Shown here in pieces: positions 39,067 through 48,276 of a stretch of 64,000 nt of DNA (the first letter of the stretch is position 1; every line of letters starts with the position of its first letter). A program made the translations under genes and the position numbers. The DNA is from CAVSEK01 sp963726975 (lineage in GTDB: Bacteria; Actinomycetota; Actinomycetes; Mycobacteriales; SCTD01): the NCBI GenBank assembly GCA_963726975.1, contig CAVSEK010000004.1:248001-312000 (forward strand). Reading direction: 5' to 3'. The notes below the pieces were generated by a model that was given only the letters and a program-made list of their open reading frames with translations, was not told where the DNA came from and searched no databases.

Positions 39067-39702
39067 CTAATTTGCCACGATCAGAGCGGTGCCTCGGGGT
39101 GAACAGAACTCCACAGTCGCCTTCGCTGATGCCTCAACTCGACTAGCCCCGGAGAGGATGAAGCCCTGCATTATCGCCATCACGCGCTGCTTGTCACCCG
39201 GCATGGACGTCAGTCCAGCGTCAACTCGTGGCATTGTTCTGGATTTCCAGCCGCTCGGGCTGATTTCATTTCCCTCGGTATACTTCGCCCCTTCGATGAT
39301 CGTCAGCAAGTGTGCGACAAATGCCGCCGAATTTAGTGACACGACCGCCATGGAGCGCTCTCGTGGACTTAGCAGATGGGCAAAGACCTCCATCAAACAC
39401 CAGGCGCGGTCGTAGTAGTCGTCGTTGGTCGCTAGGGCCACCACCTTCCCCTCCATGAAGATATGGCGCATCTCGTTCAGGCCGGCGTCAAACACCCCCT
39501 GCTGTATCGAGTCGAGAGGCTCTTGCGGCACGCTGCAATGATCATAGAAGAATACCTTGTCCCGATTGTGGGCCGCGATCAATTTCAAGAATAGGAGTTG
39601 AAGGCGACTTGGATCCGGGTGTCGCGGACTGTCCCATCGGTGACTGATTGCGAGAAGTTGTCCCGACCGTACTTTCAACTCTCGCTGGGGATATCGCACC
39701 AT
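39067..39702 (-). CDS. TIR-like domain protein, lower GC (probable 5' frameshift)
   Basis: 211 residues in the intact frame. LLAISHRWDSPRHPDP (residues 16-31) resembles a TIR first strand, KVFFYDHCSVPQ (49-60) a second, and NDDYYDRAWCLMEVFAHL (93-110) matches the TIR W-C-x-x-E motif with Glu105 in the NADase position. The gene is visibly lower in GC than its surroundings. Before the ATG at 39702 another frame (VVDLVRPEYFLETDKLHRWC) reads on naturally through a C4 run near 39695, so the true start may be further up (39755-39800) with one base lost. It probably hydrolyses NAD or signals, as TIR defence effectors do; this is inference. Confidence 0.6.
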   Translation of the reverse strand: MVRYPQRELKVRSGQLLAISHRWDSPRHPDPSRLQLLFLKLIAAHNRDKVFFYDHCSVPQEPLDSIQQGVFDAGLNEMRHIFMEGKVVALATNDDYYDRAWCLMEVFAHLLSPRERSMAVVSLNSAAFVAHLLTIIEGAKYTEGNEISPSGWKSRTMPRVDAGLTSMPGDKQRVMAIMQGFILSGASRVEASAKATVEFCSPRGTALIVAN

Positions 39703-39828
39703 CGGTGCAGCTTGTCAGTTTCGAGGAAGTACTCGGGACGAACGAGATCGACCACTCGGGTGGCGACATTGGGTGCGCTGAGTGGCTTGCACGCGGGCAA
39801 TCCATGAGGGGTCAGGATATTCGAGTGA

Positions 39829-40167
39829 TCGCTGCCCCGGCTGTTCGTGACGGCGTCCGGGCAGCCGCCGCACCAGAACACCGCCGGCCACCACTGGCGG
39901 CAGGCCTGCCGCCGAGCCGGCGTGCAGGGCGTGACGCTGCACGACCTGCGGCACTTCTACGCCTCAGCGCTGATCGCCGCGGGCTGCGACGTCGTCACTG
40001 TCCAGCGGGCCCTGGGCCACGCGAAGGCGACCACGACGCTGAACACGTACGCCCACCTGTGGCCGACGGCGGAGGACCGGACCCGCGCCGCAGCCGCCGA
40101 TCTGATGGCCGGCCGTGCGGACTCCTGCGGACCGCTGCGGACTGAGGGGGTACAGAACCTGCTCTGA
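39829..40167 (+). pseudogene. Tyrosine recombinase, C-terminal remnant
   Basis: Only the C-terminal ~110 residues of a phage-type integrase remain: SGQPPHQNTAGHHWRQACR, HDLRHFYASALIAAGCDVVTVQRALGHAKATTTLNTYAHLW. The H-x-x-R, L-G-H and nucleophilic Tyr are intact but the first catalytic Arg and the N-terminus are gone. An in-frame stop lies at 39826. It ends 19 bp before the attachment repeat, the usual place for an island integrase. Upstream DNA is unrelated and low in GC, marking a deletion or insertion junction near 39830. Confidence 0.85.
40116..40143. repeat. Three direct repeats TGCGGAC(T/C) (candidate integrase arm sites), right
   Basis: Copies at 40116, 40126 and 40136, each 10 bp apart, inside the last codons of the integrase remnant and 44 bp before the attachment repeat. 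They match the triplet at 34957-34986 in sequence and orientation. Confidence 0.6.
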
Positions 40168-40186
40168 CCTGCGGGAACAGCCCCGA

Positions 40187-41261
<1,075 letters not shown>

Positions 41262-41330
41262 CCCCTCGACGCTACCGGCGGGGCGCGGTCGTCCCCGGAG
41301 TTGTCGGACCCTCGTGGCACGGTCCGCGTC

Positions 41331-42491
41331 ATGGACCTGCTCGCCCTGCTCACCGCGCTCGTCGTCGGCCTGCTCGTCGGGGTCGGCCTGGGCCTGCTCG
41401 TGGCCGGTGCCCGCACGACGGCGCTGCGCGCGGCCCTGCACGGCAGCGAGCTCGCCGCCGAGCGCGCCCGGGCCGACGAGTCCGACCAGGCCCGGCGGGC
41501 CGCCGGCGTCGCCGCCGTGGTGGGGCCGCTGCGCGAGCAGCTGGAGCAGGTGGAGGCGCAGCTGCGGGCGCTCGAGCGCGACCGCGCACGGCAGCTCGGC
41601 GAGCTGTCGGCGCAGGTCGGCTCGGTGCGCGAGGGCTCCGAGCGGCTGGGGCGCGAGACGGCCGCACTGGTGACGGCCCTGCGCCGGCCGCAGGCGCGGG
41701 GCCGCTGGGGCGAGCTGCAGCTGCGCCGGGTCGTCGAGCACGCCGGCATGCTCGACCGCTGCGACTTCGACGAGCAGGTGTCGGTCCGCGGCGAGGACGG
41801 CGCGCTGCGCCCCGACCTCGTGGTGCGCCTGCCCGAGGGGCGCTCGGTCGTCGTCGACGCCAAGGTCACGCTCGCGGCCTACCTCGAGGCGGCGGAGGCC
41901 GACGACGAGGCCGAGCGGATGGCCCGCACCGCCGCGCACGCCCGGCACCTGCGCGCCCACGTCGACCGGCTGGCCGACAAGGCGTACTGGCGGCAGTTCC
42001 CGTCCGCGCCGGAGTTCGTCGTGCTGTTCGTGCCGGGCGAGGCGTTCCTCGGTCCGGCGCTGGAGGCCGACCCGGGTCTGCTCGAGCACGCCTACTCCCG
42101 CGGCGTGCACCTGGCGACCCCGACGACGCTGGTGACGATGCTGCGGGCGGTGGCCCACGGCTGGCGCACCGCGTCGCTGGCACAGGACGCGCAGGCGGTG
42201 CTCGAGGCCGGCCGCACCGTGCACGCCCGGCTCGCGACGCTGGCAGGCCACGTCGACAGGCTCGGGCGCAGCCTCAACGCCTCGGTCTCGGCCTACAACG
42301 CGACGGTCGGCTCGCTGGAGCGCTCGTTGTTGCCCAGCGCCCGGCGCATGGCCGAGCTGGGTGTGACGGGTGACGTGGTGGAGGGCCCGCGCGAGGTCGA
42401 CGACGTCGCCCGGCCCGTCACGACCCCGGCCCTGCTCGACCGCGACCCACCGCCGGCGCTGCAGGTGCTGCCGCACGCCGCCGGCGAGTGA
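41331..42491 (+). CDS. rmuC: RmuC-family DNA recombination protein
   Basis: 386 residues. One N-terminal membrane segment (LLALLTALVVGLLVGVGLGLLVAG), a long coiled coil (~30-115), then the RmuC nuclease-like core RGRWGELQLRRVVEHAGML, RPDLVVRLPEGRSVVVDAKVTLAAYLEA, and EFVVLFVPGEAFL, ATPTTLVTMLRAVAHGW. Limits rearrangements at inverted repeats in E. coli. Divergent from ychF. Confidence 0.93.
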   Translation: MDLLALLTALVVGLLVGVGLGLLVAGARTTALRAALHGSELAAERARADESDQARRAAGVAAVVGPLREQLEQVEAQLRALERDRARQLGELSAQVGSVREGSERLGRETAALVTALRRPQARGRWGELQLRRVVEHAGMLDRCDFDEQVSVRGEDGALRPDLVVRLPEGRSVVVDAKVTLAAYLEAAEADDEAERMARTAAHARHLRAHVDRLADKAYWRQFPSAPEFVVLFVPGEAFLGPALEADPGLLEHAYSRGVHLATPTTLVTMLRAVAHGWRTASLAQDAQAVLEAGRTVHARLATLAGHVDRLGRSLNASVSAYNATVGSLERSLLPSARRMAELGVTGDVVEGPREVDDVARPVTTPALLDRDPPPALQVLPHAAGE

Positions 42492-42495
42492 GCCG

Positions 42496-42795
42496 TCAGG
42501 GGGTGACGCCGTAGCTCTCGCAGAAGTCGACGGCGGCGCGCGCCACCACGGTGCAGGCGGAGGCGTCCAGGTCGGGGTGCCGGGCGAGCAGGGCCCGCGC
42601 GACGGCGGGCGCGTCGAGCTCGCCGAGACCCCGGATCTGCTCCCACGCCTCGCCGGACAGCGCCGCGGCCACGCCCGGGTCCAGCCCGGCGTCCTGCTGC
42701 CGGGCGGCAGAGGCGACCCAGTCGGCGTCGTACGACCCGCCCGGAGGGCCGAAGACCCGCTCGCCCTCGCTGTAGGACCCGCTCCCGCTGCTCAC
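42496..42795 (-). CDS. Hypothetical protein
   Basis: About 99 residues from a GTG at 42795: a Ser/Gly-rich start (SSGSGSYSEGERVFGPP), then a helical C-terminus (GEAWEQIRGLGELDAPAVARALLARHPDLDASACTVVARAAVDFCESYG). I do not recognise it. Longer versions (to 42879) would overlap the divergent DUF6542 gene. Convergent with rmuC. Confidence 0.5.
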   Translation of the reverse strand: MSSGSGSYSEGERVFGPPGGSYDADWVASAARQQDAGLDPGVAAALSGEAWEQIRGLGELDAPAVARALLARHPDLDASACTVVARAAVDFCESYGVTP

Positions 42796-42859
42796 GGCGC
42801 CACCGTACGACGGCCCGTCCACCGCAGACGGCTGCGACGGGCGACTACCCTCCGGGTCC

Positions 42860-43288
42860 GTGAGCAGCCCCGCCGGCACGCCGGTCCCCGGCGCGTCGCG
42901 GACCCTCCGCGCGCCAGGGTGGGGACCCTGGACGGCCGTTTCGGTGCTCGTCGCGTTCGCCCTCGTGGGCGGTGCCGCCGACCTCGCGCTGGGCCGGGGG
43001 GCGCGGCTGCTGTTCGAGGCGCTCTTCGTCGCCGGCTGCGTCGTGGCCGCGGTGCGGGTGCGGCGCGAGGACTGGCGGCCGGTGGTCGTCGCACCGCCCC
43101 TGGTCTACGCCGCGCTGGCCCTGGCGGCGGGCCTGACGCGCGACGACGGCGTGCCGCGCACGCTGTCGCGCCAGGGCCTGCAGCTGTTCACCGAGCTGGT
43201 CGTCGGCGCGCCGGCGCTGGTGGTCGGGACGCTGCTCGCCGCGCTGGTCGTGGCCGTGCGCACGTCGCGGCGGCGCCGCGCCCGCTGA
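42860..43288 (+). CDS. DUF6542-like membrane protein
   Basis: 142 residues with about four membrane segments (AVSVLVAFALVGGAADLAL, LLFEALFVAGCVVAAV, LVYAALALAAGLT, ALVVGTLLAALVVAV) and a basic tail. Such proteins lie next to ispH and ychF in many actinobacteria, as here. Function unknown. It ends 4 bp before the ispH stop (convergent). Confidence 0.75.
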   Translation: MSSPAGTPVPGASRTLRAPGWGPWTAVSVLVAFALVGGAADLALGRGARLLFEALFVAGCVVAAVRVRREDWRPVVVAPPLVYAALALAAGLTRDDGVPRTLSRQGLQLFTELVVGAPALVVGTLLAALVVAVRTSRRRRAR

Positions 43289-43292
43289 CCGG

Positions 43293-44303
43293 TCAGGCGC
43301 CGCCGGGGACGCCGGCCGCCCGCAGGTCGCGCCGCAGCTCCGGCGGCAGGGCGAAGAGCAGGTGCTCCTGCGCCGACTCGACCTCCTGCACGTCGGCGTA
43401 GCCGCGCTCGGCGAGCCAGGCGAGGGTGCCCTCGACCAGCACCTCGGGCACGGAGGCGCCGCTCGTCAGCCCGACCGTCGTGACGCCCTCGAGCCACTGC
43501 GGGTCGATCTCCGAGGCGTCGTCGACGAGGTGGGCCGCGCCCGCCCCCGCCTCCAGCGCCACCTCGACGAGGCGCACCGAGTTGGAGGAGTTGCGCGAGC
43601 CGACGACGAGGACGAGGTCGGCGCCGGCCGCGATCTCCTTGACCGCGACCTGCCGGTTCTGGGTCGCGTAGCAGATGTCCGCCGACGGCGGTCCCTGCAG
43701 CAGCGGGAAGCGCTCGCGCAGCGCGTCGACGGTCACGTTGGTCTCGTCCACCGACAGCGTGGTCTGCGACAGGTAGGCCACCTTCGCCGGGTCGCGCACC
43801 TGCACCGACCGGGCCTCCTCGACGCCGTCGACGAGGTGGATGTGCTCCGGCGCCTGCCCCGTCGTCCCGACGACCTCCTCGTGGCCCTCGTGGCCGATGA
43901 GGACGATGTCGACGTCGTCGGCCGCGAAGCGCTTGGCCTCCATGTGCACCTTGGTGACCAGCGGGCAGGTCGCGTCGATCGTGCGCAGCCGGCGCACCTT
44001 CGCCTCGGCGTGCACCGTCGGGGCGACGCCGTGCGCGCTGAAGACGACGGTGGCGTCCTCGGGCACCTCGTCGGTCTCCTCGACGAAGACCGCGCCCTGC
44101 GCCTCGAGGGTCCGCACGACGTGCGCGTTGTGCACGATCTGCTTGCGGACGTAGACCGGCGGGCCGTACAGCTCGAGCGCCTTCTCCACCGTGAGCACCG
44201 CCCGGTCGACGCCGGCGCAGTAGCCACGGGGCTTCGCGACGAGGACCCGGCGAGCCGGACCCGGGGAGGTGCTGGGGACAGGGACTGCGGGGGTCGCCGT
44301 CAT
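43293..44303 (-). CDS. ispH: IspH: HMBPP reductase
   Basis: 336-residue [4Fe-4S] enzyme for the last step of the MEP isoprenoid pathway. Three cluster cysteines in PRGYCAGVDRAV, IDATCPLVTKVH and ICYATQNRQVAV. SHGVAPTVHAEA and the C-terminal VGLTSGASVPEVLV are conserved. With uppS in the same region, it points to MEP-derived prenyl lipids. Confidence 0.97.
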   Translation of the reverse strand: MTATPAVPVPSTSPGPARRVLVAKPRGYCAGVDRAVLTVEKALELYGPPVYVRKQIVHNAHVVRTLEAQGAVFVEETDEVPEDATVVFSAHGVAPTVHAEAKVRRLRTIDATCPLVTKVHMEAKRFAADDVDIVLIGHEGHEEVVGTTGQAPEHIHLVDGVEEARSVQVRDPAKVAYLSQTTLSVDETNVTVDALRERFPLLQGPPSADICYATQNRQVAVKEIAAGADLVLVVGSRNSSNSVRLVEVALEAGAGAAHLVDDASEIDPQWLEGVTTVGLTSGASVPEVLVEGTLAWLAERGYADVQEVESAQEHLLFALPPELRRDLRAAGVPGGA

Positions 44304-44445
44304 GCCGCCAGTCTACGTGCGCGACCATGAGCGGCTCGCCTGGCGACCGTGAGCCCCGTCTCGGTCCGTGTGACCGCCGCTGACCCGGGCACCACTCCCT
44401 GGACGCTCCACTGCGCACTGCCGACCCCTCGGAGGACTCTCCCGC

Positions 44446-45540
44446 ATGGCCAGCTCGCTGCCCTCGCCCCTCGCCGCCGCCCTCGGCGTCGTCCCCGCCG
44501 TTCTCGACGGCGTCCGCCGCCTGCCCGGCCGGGCCGTCCAGCTGCCGGTCCTCGCCATCAGCAACGCGCTGGCGACCATGGACCTCGTCCGCAAGGAGTA
44601 CGACGACCTCGCCGAGCGCGGCGAGCGGCTCGTCGCCCGGCTGCGCGGCGCCGCCCCCAAGGACCTCGACGAGCTCGAGGACCGCGTCGAGGACGTCGTG
44701 GAGCGCACGCCGTTCGCCCGCGCGTACGACAAGGCGGAGGACGCCCTCGAGGACGTCGCCGCTGCCGCCCGCAAGGCTCCCGCAGCGTTCGCCGGTGCGG
44801 CCGAGGAGGCCGTCGCCGAGGTCAAGCCGCTGGCCGGCCGGGCCCGGCGCGCCGCCGGCACGACGGCGCGCAGGGCCGCCGACAAGGTCGAGGACGCCGC
44901 GGGCGCTGTCGAGGACAAGGCCGAGAAGGCTGCCGACACGGTCCAGGACAAGGCTGGCGAGGCCGCCGGCACGGTGGCGGACAAGGCCGAGGACGTCGCC
45001 GACACGGTCGAGCAGACCGTCGAGGGTGCCGCTGACGCGGTCGCGGACGCGGTCCCGGACGCCGAGGCGCCCAAGGGCGAGCCGACGCCGAAGGCCACCG
45101 AGCCCGACTCGACCCGCGTCGACACCGCAGCGACCCCGGCGGTGCAGGAGACGGTCGAGCAGGCCGCCGCCGCCGTCAGCGGCGCCCCGCTGCAGCACGA
45201 CGAGCTCCCGCTGCCCGACTACGACCACATGACGCTCGGCAGCCTGCGCGGCCGGATGCGTTCGCTGTCGGTCGAGCAGCTCGTGCAGGTGCGGACCTAC
45301 GAGAAGGCGCACGCCGACCGGCTGCCGATCGTCACGATGCTGGACAACCGCATCGCCAAGCTCAGCACCGACCCGGCGGCGACGCCGTCCGGGCCCGTGT
45401 CGACCGCCCCCGCGCCCGAGCAGCAGGCCGTCGCGGCGGCCGGCGGCGGCACCAGCCCGGTCAGCCCGGCGACCGGCGGTCCCACCCCGACCGCGCCGCG
45501 GGCGGCCGGCGACCCGACCAACCCGGCCCCGCCCCGCTAG
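44446..45540 (+). CDS. Lipid-droplet-associated-type protein with amphipathic repeats
   Basis: 364 residues. A hydrophobic N-terminus (LPSPLAAALGVVPAVLDGVRRLPG), then apolipoprotein/LEA-like amphipathic repeats around 115-215 (KVEDAAGAVEDKAEKAADTV, DKAGEAAGTVADKAEDVADT), an acidic linker, the conserved YDHMTLGSLRGRMRSLSVEQ / LVQVRTYEKAHADRLPIVTM module near 265-305 and a Pro/Ala tail. It sits between ispH and xseA, the same place as mycobacterial Rv1109c. Confidence 0.75.
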   Translation: MASSLPSPLAAALGVVPAVLDGVRRLPGRAVQLPVLAISNALATMDLVRKEYDDLAERGERLVARLRGAAPKDLDELEDRVEDVVERTPFARAYDKAEDALEDVAAAARKAPAAFAGAAEEAVAEVKPLAGRARRAAGTTARRAADKVEDAAGAVEDKAEKAADTVQDKAGEAAGTVADKAEDVADTVEQTVEGAADAVADAVPDAEAPKGEPTPKATEPDSTRVDTAATPAVQETVEQAAAAVSGAPLQHDELPLPDYDHMTLGSLRGRMRSLSVEQLVQVRTYEKAHADRLPIVTMLDNRIAKLSTDPAATPSGPVSTAPAPEQQAVAAAGGGTSPVSPATGGPTPTAPRAAGDPTNPAPPR

Positions 45541-45554
45541 TCCCTCGCACCCCC

Positions 45555-45593
45555 CGCCGCAGGCCGCTCCCGACCGGGGGGCGGCCTGCGGCG
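45555..45593. terminator. Terminator between lipid-droplet-type gene and xseA
   Basis: A perfect 13-bp stem CGCCGCAGGCCGC / GCGGCCTGCGGCG with a 13-nt loop, 15 bp after the stop. Strong intrinsic hairpin without a T-tract. Confidence 0.65.
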
Positions 45594-45609
45594 CGTCTAG
45601 GGTGCCGGG

Positions 45610-46809
45610 GTGCCCGCCGCGACCACCGCCGAGTCGCCGCTGCCGGTGCGCACGGTGGCGAGGCACATCAGCGAGTGGGTGTCGCGGCTCGGCCGGGTGT
45701 GGGTCGAGGGTCAGGTCACCCAGCTGTCCCGCCGTCCGGGCACCGTCTTCCTGCAGCTGCGCGACCCCGTCGCCGACGTCAGCCTGACCGTCACCTGCTC
45801 CCGCGCGGTCTGCGACGCCGTCTCCCCGCCGCTCGCCGAAGGTGCCCGCGTCGTCGTGCACGGCCGGCCCGACTTCTACCTCGCCCGCGGGACGCTGAGC
45901 CTCGCGGCGACCGAGATCCGGCCCGTCGGCGTCGGCGAGCTGCTCGCCCGGCTCGAGCGGCTCAAGGGCGTGCTCGCCGCGGAGGGCCTGTTCGCCGCCG
46001 ACCGCAAGCGGCCGCTGCCGTTCCTGCCGCGCACCGTCGGGCTGGTCACCGGCCGGGCGAGCGCCGCGGAGCGCGACGTGCTCGAGAACGCCCGGCGCCG
46101 CTGGCCGGCGGTCCGGTTCGACGTGCGCGCGGTGGCCGTGCAGGGGCACCTGGCCGTCGAGCAGGTCACCGATGCGCTGCGCGCGCTGGACCGCGACCCG
46201 CAGGTCGACGTCATCGTGCTGGCCCGGGGCGGCGGCAGCGTCGAGGACCTGCTGCCCTTCAGCGACGAGGCGCTGTGCCGCGCGGTCGCGGCCTGCCGCA
46301 CCCCCGTGGTGAGCGCGATCGGCCACGAGCCCGACAGCCCGCTCGTCGACCTCGTCGCCGACGTGCGCTGCTCGACCCCCACCGACGCCGGCAAGCGGGT
46401 CGTGCCGGACGTCGTCGAGGAGCTGTCCCGGGTGCACGCCCTGCGCGACCGGGCCCGCCGGGTGCTCGCCGGCACCGTCGCCCGCGAGACCGCCGGGCTC
46501 ACCGCCGTACGCTCCCGGCCCGTCCTGGCCGACCCGCACGTGCTCGTCGACGGCCCCGCCGAAGCCGTCCGCGGCCTGCGCGACCGGGCGCGGCGCTGCA
46601 CGGCCGCGGCGCTGGACCGCGCGACCGCCGACCTCGCCCACACCCGCGCCCGGGTCGTCGCCCTCAGCCCGCAGGCCACCCTCGAGCGCGGCTACGCGGT
46701 CCTGCAGCACGCCGACGGCAGCGTGGTGCGCGACCCGGGCGACGTGGCGCTCACCGAGGCGCTGCGGGTGCGCGTCGCCCGCGGCGAGCTGCAGGTGCGG
46801 CGGGCGTGA
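45610..46809 (+). CDS. xseA: Exodeoxyribonuclease VII large subunit
   Basis: 399 residues. N-terminal OB fold (LGRVWVEGQVTQLSRRPGTVFLQLRDP), the catalytic core VDVIVLARGGGSVEDLLPFSDE and VVSAIGHEPDSPLVDLVADVRCSTPTDAG, then a coiled-coil C-terminus ending LERGYAVLQHADGSVVRDP. Works with xseB 640 bp downstream; an MDMPI gene lies between. Confidence 0.97.
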   Translation: MPAATTAESPLPVRTVARHISEWVSRLGRVWVEGQVTQLSRRPGTVFLQLRDPVADVSLTVTCSRAVCDAVSPPLAEGARVVVHGRPDFYLARGTLSLAATEIRPVGVGELLARLERLKGVLAAEGLFAADRKRPLPFLPRTVGLVTGRASAAERDVLENARRRWPAVRFDVRAVAVQGHLAVEQVTDALRALDRDPQVDVIVLARGGGSVEDLLPFSDEALCRAVAACRTPVVSAIGHEPDSPLVDLVADVRCSTPTDAGKRVVPDVVEELSRVHALRDRARRVLAGTVARETAGLTAVRSRPVLADPHVLVDGPAEAVRGLRDRARRCTAAALDRATADLAHTRARVVALSPQATLERGYAVLQHADGSVVRDPGDVALTEALRVRVARGELQVRRA

Positions 46810-47435
46810 GCGCCCTCGAAGAGGCGTACTCGGGCCTGATCGACCTGCTCGTCGAGCTGCCCGCGGAGGCGCAGTGGGAGCCCACCGGTTGCGCGGGCTG
46901 GTGCGTGCGCGACCTCGTCTTCCACCTGCTCGGCGACGCGCAGCGGGCGCTCGTCGCGCTCGCGACCCCCGCGGACGGCCCGGCGACCACGACCGCGGTC
47001 GACTACTGGCGCGGCTGGCGGCCCGGCACGGACGCCGCCGCCGTCGAGCTGCGGATGACGCGGGTCGCGGCGAGCGCCTGGTCGTCGCTCGCGCCGCTGC
47101 GCGCGCTGTACGACGAGACCGCCCGCGCGGTGCTCGTCGCCGCGGCGCGGGTCTCCCCCGACGACCTGGTGCGCACCCAGGGCCACGTCCTGACCGTCGC
47201 CGACCTGCGGCAGACCCTCGCCGTCGAGGCCGCCGTGCACCACCTCGACCTCGTCGTCGGCCTGGACCGGCCGGGCCCGCCGCCGGGACCGCTCGCGCTG
47301 ACCCGGCGCACCGCCGAGGCGCTGCTCGGCGAGCCGCTGCCCGCCGAGCTCGACGACGACGCGGCGGTGCGCGCCGCGACCGGGCGGGCCCCGGCGCCGG
47401 CCGGGCTCGCGGGCCGCCTGCCGCTGTTCGGGTGA
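46806..47435 (+). CDS. MDMPI (maleylpyruvate isomerase-like) family protein
   Basis: 209 residues. WEPTGCAGWCVRDLVFHLLGDAQRA carries the first metal His, and AVEAAVHHLDLVVGLDRPG the second pair. A DinB-fold mycothiol-dependent enzyme or paralogue. A 4-bp overlap with the xseA stop implies coupling. Unusual as a cotranscribed neighbour of the exonuclease subunits. Confidence 0.82.
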   Translation: MSALEEAYSGLIDLLVELPAEAQWEPTGCAGWCVRDLVFHLLGDAQRALVALATPADGPATTTAVDYWRGWRPGTDAAAVELRMTRVAASAWSSLAPLRALYDETARAVLVAAARVSPDDLVRTQGHVLTVADLRQTLAVEAAVHHLDLVVGLDRPGPPPGPLALTRRTAEALLGEPLPAELDDDAAVRAATGRAPAPAGLAGRLPLFG

Positions 47436-47449
47436 CCTAGGGTCGAGCC

Positions 47450-47659
47450 GTGCCCGACAGCCCCGCCCGACCGACGTACGAGGCCGCCCGCGACGAGCTC
47501 GTCGACGTGGTCCGGCGGCTCGAGGCGGGCGGCGCGACGCTGGAGGAGTCGCTGGCGCTCTGGGAGCGCGGCGAGCAGCTCGCCGGCGTCTGCCAGGAGT
47601 TCCTCGACGGCGCCCGCGAGCGGCTCGACGCGGTCGTCGCCGAGCGCGGGGCGGACTAG
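47450..47659 (+). CDS. xseB: Exodeoxyribonuclease VII small subunit
   Basis: 69 residues, the usual short helical subunit: YEAARDELVDVVRRLEAGGATLEESLALWERGEQL. Overlaps the convergent DUF4245 stop by 4 bp. Confidence 0.95.
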   Translation: MPDSPARPTYEAARDELVDVVRRLEAGGATLEESLALWERGEQLAGVCQEFLDGARERLDAVVAERGAD

Positions 47660-48259
47660 CGGGTCGGGTCGGGCTCGCCCACGGCGATCCCCGGCGCGGG
47701 CGCGCTCAGCGACGCCGCCAGCACCCGCAGCTCCTCGTCGGAGGCGGTCTCGCGCAGCGAGCCGACCACGACCGTGCCCCCGGCGACCTGCCGCACCAGC
47801 GAGGTGTGGCCGTCGGCGTCGGTGACCGAGCGCCAGGTGACCGTGCCGACGACGACGTCGGGCCCGTCCGTGCTGCCCTCGCCGAGGACGGCCGCGAGGT
47901 CGGGCTGCGGACCGGTCAGCCCGTCGTACTCGGCGTACTGCCCCGCCGGGGTGACCCAGCCGATCCGCAGCGAGCCCGGCTCGAGCGTCGAGGAGGTGGC
48001 CCGCCAGTCGACCGGCACGCCGGTCGGCACCGGCAGCCCCGGGGCGGCCTGAACGAACGCGCGCACGTCGCCGCTCGGGTCGACGACGCGGATCGCCTGC
48101 TCGTCGCTCTTCGGGGGCTGCGCCAGGTACCAGACCGGGAAGACGATGAGGAAGACCAGGCCGAGCGACGCGGACCATGTCGCCGGGCGTCTCGCGGCCG
48201 CGCTTCTTCTTGCGCGCCGGGGCCGGAGGCGCAGCAGGAGCGGAGGTCGGCGCGGACAT
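47656..48259 (-). CDS. DUF4245 family membrane-anchored protein (one frameshift)
   Basis: About 200 residues: a basic N-terminal tail (APARKKKRGRETPGDM), a single membrane helix LGLVFLIVFPVWYLAQPPKSD, then an extracytoplasmic domain (RAFVQAAPGLPVPTGVP, LRIGWVTPAGQYAEYDG, VAGGTVVVGSLRETASDEEL). One base change near 48165 joins the start (ATG at 48259) to the main frame. DUF4245 genes lie near xseB and glpX in actinobacteria, as here. Function unknown. Confidence 0.85.
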
Positions 48260-48276
48260 GCCTCCAGTGTCGCCGA

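Noticed and set aside
43105..46710. A 1201-residue open frame on the minus strand opposite ispH, the lipid-droplet-type gene and xseA
   Set aside because: It is antisense to three well-conserved genes and is Arg/Gly/Pro-rich nonsense, as expected from high GC.
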